Source: Glandiceps talaboti
Lineage: Eukaryota > Hemichordata > Enteropneusta > Spengelidae
Length of the DNA: 64,000 nucleotides
Assembly: GCF_964340395.1 (NCBI RefSeq)
Contig: NC_135549.1
Coordinates: 25,067,342 to 25,131,341 of the forward strand
Direction: 5' to 3'
In this document: piece by piece, positions 59,341 through 64,000 of the stretch
Numbering within the stretch: position 1 is the first letter of the stretch
Layout of the letters: every line of letters begins with the position of its first letter
Notes under the pieces: model-generated
Told to the model about the DNA's origin: nothing
Seen by the model: the letters and a program-made list of their open reading frames with translations, nothing else
Databases searched by the model: none
Position numbers and translations under genes: made by a program

Positions 59341-60890
59341 TGACTTTCAGTTCCCACCCCCCTTCACCATCTACTCACATCTTTACAATTACATTCTGTT
59401 GATAGCCAAACAATACTTATTTCATGAAAAATTCAACAAAAGTAAACAAAATGCCCTTTGTATTCATACTTTGCCTCAAATGTAAATATTGTCAATTTTC
59501 TTTTGAATATTAGATTGGTTTGGGAAAAAAAAAAGAGCTGACTCTAGAGACGCATCATCAATACAGATTGACAAAATCATAAATGATTTATAGTATGCAA
59601 CTAAACTCATAAGATATTGTACACAAGTACATGTACTCCATTTTAACTTGCATGTAAATCATATTCAGGGCTCGAATTTTACTCTATGCTTGCCATGTTG
59701 GGTAGTCTGATTTAGCATGCAAGTACAATGTATTACTGTTTCAGCTCTACGCATTGGTTCTCTATTGACTCCCATTTGTCTAAACAAACTACAACTTTCT
59801 AAATTTAGTAGTCTGGATACAATGTTTAAGTATTCTACATGTATATGACCCGAGCTACTGCACTGTAGCAGATTTTGAGCCTTGATGTTACAATACAGTG
59901 AAAATAAAGAGGACATTCATCAACAGGACAAATCATCAAGTTATGCGTGCACAATCAAGTTCCTTTCAAAACAGTCACTTTCTTGAAGTTGCAGCTTGAG
60001 CTTCTTCATCACAAGGCCTTCTCCATCACATATAACTTTATCACCCTGACTATGGTGTGATTGGCACCTCCAACAGTAAATTAAGTAATATGGAGATGTA
60101 ATTATTAACATTTGCATATTATTATTTAAGTCTGACAAAAACTGTAAATATAATGTAGGAACATAAAACAGCCAATTTGACTAGATGCAATTGATCGTTA
60201 CATCAGAAGGTAAATAAAAGACAATTATTTTCTCTGCAATCAAAATAGAAAAAGAAATTTGACAATGTCATGAGAAGCAATGTCATTTGTTTCTTATTAT
60301 ATTTTGACTTGAAAATATATTTGTACATAAGATTGAATGTCAGTGAATTGTGGAATGCATTGTTTGCTGATTGAGTGAACTTAATGAAAAGATGCTTTTA
60401 GTGGAATAACAAAAGTTGGCATTTGATGTTATTGCAGAACAAAAGACATGACTCCATGAGCAATATGTTGCCAATATTGTGACATCTAATATGACCTATA
60501 CAAGTATGAAGAGCCATACATGAAATGAAAACAAACTACAAATGTAGCAATGTACACATATAATGTAGATCTGATGACTTAAAAAGTACTGCCATATTGT
60601 CTGGTCCATAAAAATCTAAACACACAGAAAGTATTCCAATCAGCCCAAGCACCCCCCACGTTTACATATGACCATATTTGGTAGGTGCAACCATGAAATG
60701 TAAACATTGTACTGGCCTTGAGTATTTGATGTCCCAGCCATGGATTGTATACAAGTTACAATGTGTAAACATTGACAGTACTTCAGTGTAAACATTGAAC
60801 CCTGTATTATTCATTGGAACAAGCCCCAGTCTTTTATTTCACTGGGAGAGGTCAGTTCAGGGAGGTTCCACACTCCCCAAGTCGAGCACC

Positions 60891-62019
60891 ATGTCAGAGG
60901 GGTTTCTGAATCTTTTGTGGGAGAAGAGAGGTGAAAAAAGACCCAATGTGGTGCACTTATCCAAAATGTACTATAGAAAGTGTATCGAGGAAATCAAGGC
61001 GGCCAAGACGAAGGAAATGACCAAGACTCCGAGAGAGTACAATCTGCTGAGAAGGTTAGTGTTTATTTGACTCTCTCTCTCTCTCGGTCTTTACTAATGA
61101 TTGTGTAGAAGAAGAAAAAAGGAGCATTTTGTTTGGAATTAATACTTGGGTTTCAAATAGCCAATTATTAACCCAGATAAAAGGGGAAAAAAACAAGTCT
61201 CGTGTGTTGCACAAGGTATCAGGTGATAGAATATGCAGTGTCTAAAAATGGCACTAAATAAGTCAGTTGATAAATATATGTATATTATATTTCAAGAGCC
61301 TGAAATTGTGTATTCTGATCGTTTCCTAAAAATGTACATCTCATATTGATTTTTGATTCTTTTGTAGTAATGGAAATATTGTTAATATGTGATGTTTTTG
61401 ACTTTTTTTTTGTACTTACATTAATTTTAAATTGTTGTGCCTTTTTGTTCACCTGACACTGTTTGAATAGAGACATTTTTGAAGTCTTTAAATATTAGAT
61501 GATGTTTATTAGTTATTGGCTAGAAATTGCCATTAATCGTGTGGGCTGACAAGTGTGGAAAGCCAATCAGTACTGTGGTGTGTTTTTTTGGAATGAGAGT
61601 AATATTAAAACTGTCAAAAGAACAGATAGTGTGATTGGTTGAATTGTTACTCAAGAAGCCAGTCAGAATTGTGGCATTTGATGATGTCACACACTTGCCC
61701 ATGTTATCATATCAATTGGATTACTTTCAGATTTGAAGTATTCAACATGAATGGTATAGAAGTGCTCGTCAAACACCGAGAGAAACACACCGACAAACTC
61801 TACTATTATGTAGCTGATGAAGACCTGTTTGATGTGCTGAGTGACTTGCATATCACCACTGGTCATGGGGGAATCAATAAAATGAAACGACTGGCACAGG
61901 AAACGTACGCCAATGTCACCAAAGAAGCGATAGAAGTCTTCCTTGACACTTGCTTGCAATGCCAAGTGAAGCGATTGAAACGACTCCACAGAACGCCGAG
62001 TAGCGAGAACCATAACCCT
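60891..62019 (+). CDS. Transposon-derived integrase gene, KRBA2-like (5' part, two exons)
   Basis: Exons 60891-61054 and 61731-62019 join in phase (AG|GTTAGT ... TTTCAG|A). Exon 2 ends in frame at a donor (CCCT|GTGAGA), so the gene continues past the window. The start at 60891 (GCACCATGT) is preferred, though the frame is open to an ATG at 60795. Residues 78-150 form the H2C2 zinc-binding domain that precedes retroviral-type integrase cores: HITTGHGGINKMKRL, then about 20 residues, then CLQC. The spacing and the EDLFDVLSDLHITTGHGG block match KRAB-A domain-containing protein 2-like and Ginger/Gypsy-type integrases. The integrase catalytic core (DDE) is not in the window. The intron argues against a fresh retroelement insertion and fits a Ginger-type DNA transposon or a domesticated gene. 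It lies on the same strand within the presumed FoxP intron. Confidence 0.75.
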
Positions 62020-64000
62020 GTGAGACACCTAACTAATTTTCTAAATATTCTCTACTGTTCACCTGTTTGCATCATTTGACACAAACACAAAGCACTTTTG
62101 TATGAAATCAGTTAATTTAATACCAGGAGTTCATTCGAAGCTCAAACTAGATAAAATTGATATTATCAGAACCTAATTTTTGAGTAATTTTCTGTGTAAA
62201 TTATACGAGATGGCATCTATCCAAAAATAGTTTATATCATATATGCACAGCATTTACATATTTATTTGTATGGACTTTTCCTATCCTATGCATCTCAAGT
62301 GTGTTATTTTATTGTTAATGTTGCTCAAAATAACTCGCATCCATCCTCAATAAATTGCATTTTTTTATTTAAAATATTTACGATGAAAAAAATGACAGAT
62401 TTTCGTAACAGATAACTTGTTTGCTGCATGCTAGTATTTGTGTGCCTTTGTAGTAGTGAGAGAAAAAAAAAAGCTACTCAAAATGTTCATCTGCCATATG
62501 TACACATTGACTGTGAATATATTGTGTTCATTACCTTTGACTGTTTACCTAGTTGCTGGCAAGTGTTGACAATATGATGGTGAGAAATATGAAATGTACC
62601 TATGTCAACACAAACTGATGAATGTTTACATTCCACAATGCACAATATGGGTGGGCCAGTCATTCACACTTGTCATTGTGTTTATAGTTAGTACACATCA
62701 ATTCAGACCATGGAAGTTGAGTTGCATATATAGCCACTTGAACCCTTTTTATGGTCCTTGTATGATTGGGAGGTGAAGTGAATGGTTTACAGATGCAGCC
62801 ATTGTATGAAGGTGGGGGATGAATGGTTTATTATAGATGCAGCCATTTGTATTAAAAGGTAGATTTTCATGTGCAAGGCCACTTCAATCCTGTCATCATC
62901 ATTCTATAATGGTTTAGTCCAATTGTTCTTGTTTTGAATCAGGTATGAATTGTGTACTCTAAGGGGTGTACAGCTTTTAGTTTGGAGGGTAATGGTATAA
63001 TCCTATTGTTGTTGTGTTGATCCTAATACAAGGAAATGGCTAAATGGCATAGGGGAGGACTTAGCCTGGGGGATTTTAAATTTTGATTTCCCTAATTCCC
63101 GGGGAAATAACAAATTCAAAACCCCCATCCGCAATGGCTTCCATGCTCGGGAAGACTACTACAGTAGTATGAACTTCACAGCTTTAACTTCAGCTGGCCA
63201 CTATCCTTTTCACCCCTGCACTATAGTTTAGCCCATTGTTCTTATGGTGACACTGGACCTACACATGTATAATATAGGGGGATAGGTAAATGGTACAGAG
63301 GCAGGAATTCTTATTTGCATGATCATGTCAATCCTTCCACCCATGTACTATGATATATGGTATAGTCCCATCATTTTCACATCAAGACTGGACCAGTAAT
63401 TACCGGGTGTGTGAAATGGATGTAGCGTGCTCAACACAGTGAATCAGATGATTTGATTCTCGGCCAGCAATCATCGAAACAGTGATACACTATTTAAAGG
63501 CTCTAAATATCATATCATTTCCTCTATGAATAGATAAAATTAATAGGGTGGTGATGCAAACTGTAATTAATTGCACACAAAAAAAGTCTGAGATTCCTTA
63601 TTTTAATCGGTTTTAAGCATGTTACGTAAAGGAGGAGTGAATTGCCATGTATCAGTTGACGGGATAGAGTGGTTTTATGTTTCACACCACAGGATGTATT
63701 ATTTGTGATGGGGATGATGACAAGTGTACATGTTCACAAAGTGGAAATGTTTTATGATGTACAGTACTAGTATGGGTTAATTGCCATCAAAGGTATAACT
63801 TAAAAATTGAAAGAAAAAAAAAAAGCAGTATGTGATCAAACTCCTGTATTTATGAGAGAGAGAAAAGTTTTTGAAAAAGAGAATTTGTCAAGAAGCTGGT
63901 TTTGGTCCAAAGTATTCTAGTGCTATTATTCTTCATCGAATCTCAAGACCTCTTTTGTCATGATCTCTTTGATTCCATACCACGTTGGCCTCCAGACTAG
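62020..64000. other. Intron of the integrase-like gene, or other non-coding DNA
   Basis: No further exon with integrase motifs was recognised to the window end. The sequence is AT-rich, with a short (AG) stretch at 63855 and homopolymer A runs. Confidence 0.5.

Larger units (their letters stand above)
52296..60890. other. Probable first large intron of FoxP
   Basis: No further FoxP exon was recognised. It holds a 9-bp tandem repeat, a 60-bp tandem repeat, a (TTTA)n tract and a long degenerate tandem array at 58915, listed separately. Confidence 0.45.

Noticed and set aside
62030-64000. Integrase catalytic-core exon
   Set aside because: Looked for a DDE-type core following the HHCC domain but found no convincing exon before the window end.

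Overview
This is a stretch of an AT-rich, intron-rich animal genome. Spliced genes with GT-AG introns, dense microsatellites and small dispersed transposon remnants point to a marine invertebrate, most likely a deuterostome or a lophotrochozoan. I cannot name the species. No bacterial-type operon, CRISPR array or rRNA gene was seen.

Layout. (1) 1-889: the last exon of an upstream plus-strand gene for a single-pass membrane protein. (2) 2051-14040: a complete 13-exon plus-strand gene for a 504-residue TPR-repeat protein that I do not recognise by name. (3) 14041-19681: intergenic DNA between convergent genes, with a hairpin and a hAT-type MITE that keeps a perfect 8-bp target duplication. (4) 19682-25900, minus strand: TMEM168, 694 residues in three coding exons, with non-coding 5' exons and a probable promoter. 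(5) 26000-30800: non-coding, with a short-motif cluster and a 51-bp minisatellite. (6) 30901-39734, minus strand: SAMTOR (BMT2), the S-adenosylmethionine sensor of mTORC1, in four clear exons and one tentative first exon. (7) 39700-41150: a CpG-richer segment with a CRE palindrome, probably a divergent promoter. (8) 41150-52105: non-coding, with a tRNA-derived SINE and several MITEs. (9) 52149-52295, plus strand: an exon whose peptide matches the N-terminus of FOXP proteins. (10) 60891-62019, plus strand: two exons of a transposon-derived, KRBA2-like integrase gene, apparently nested in a FoxP intron and continuing past the window.

The main biological message is the gene order TMEM168(-), SAMTOR(-), FoxP(+). 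As I recall it, human 7q31.1 carries TMEM168(-), BMT2(-), GPR85, PPP1R3A and FOXP2(+) in the same order and orientation, so the block looks like ancient conserved linkage. A second point is that the soluble C-terminal half of TMEM168 reads like a caspase-type fold. A YYSGH box is followed by a D-T-K-H-S box where caspase-like peptidases have D-x-C-x-G/S, so the protein may be a membrane-anchored pseudopeptidase.

Most other sequence is introns, microsatellites ((GA)n, (TA)n, (TACA)n, (CA)n), minisatellites and foldback or MITE families present in two or more copies within the window. Exon boundaries were derived by hand from reading frame and splice signals; none was checked against transcripts.
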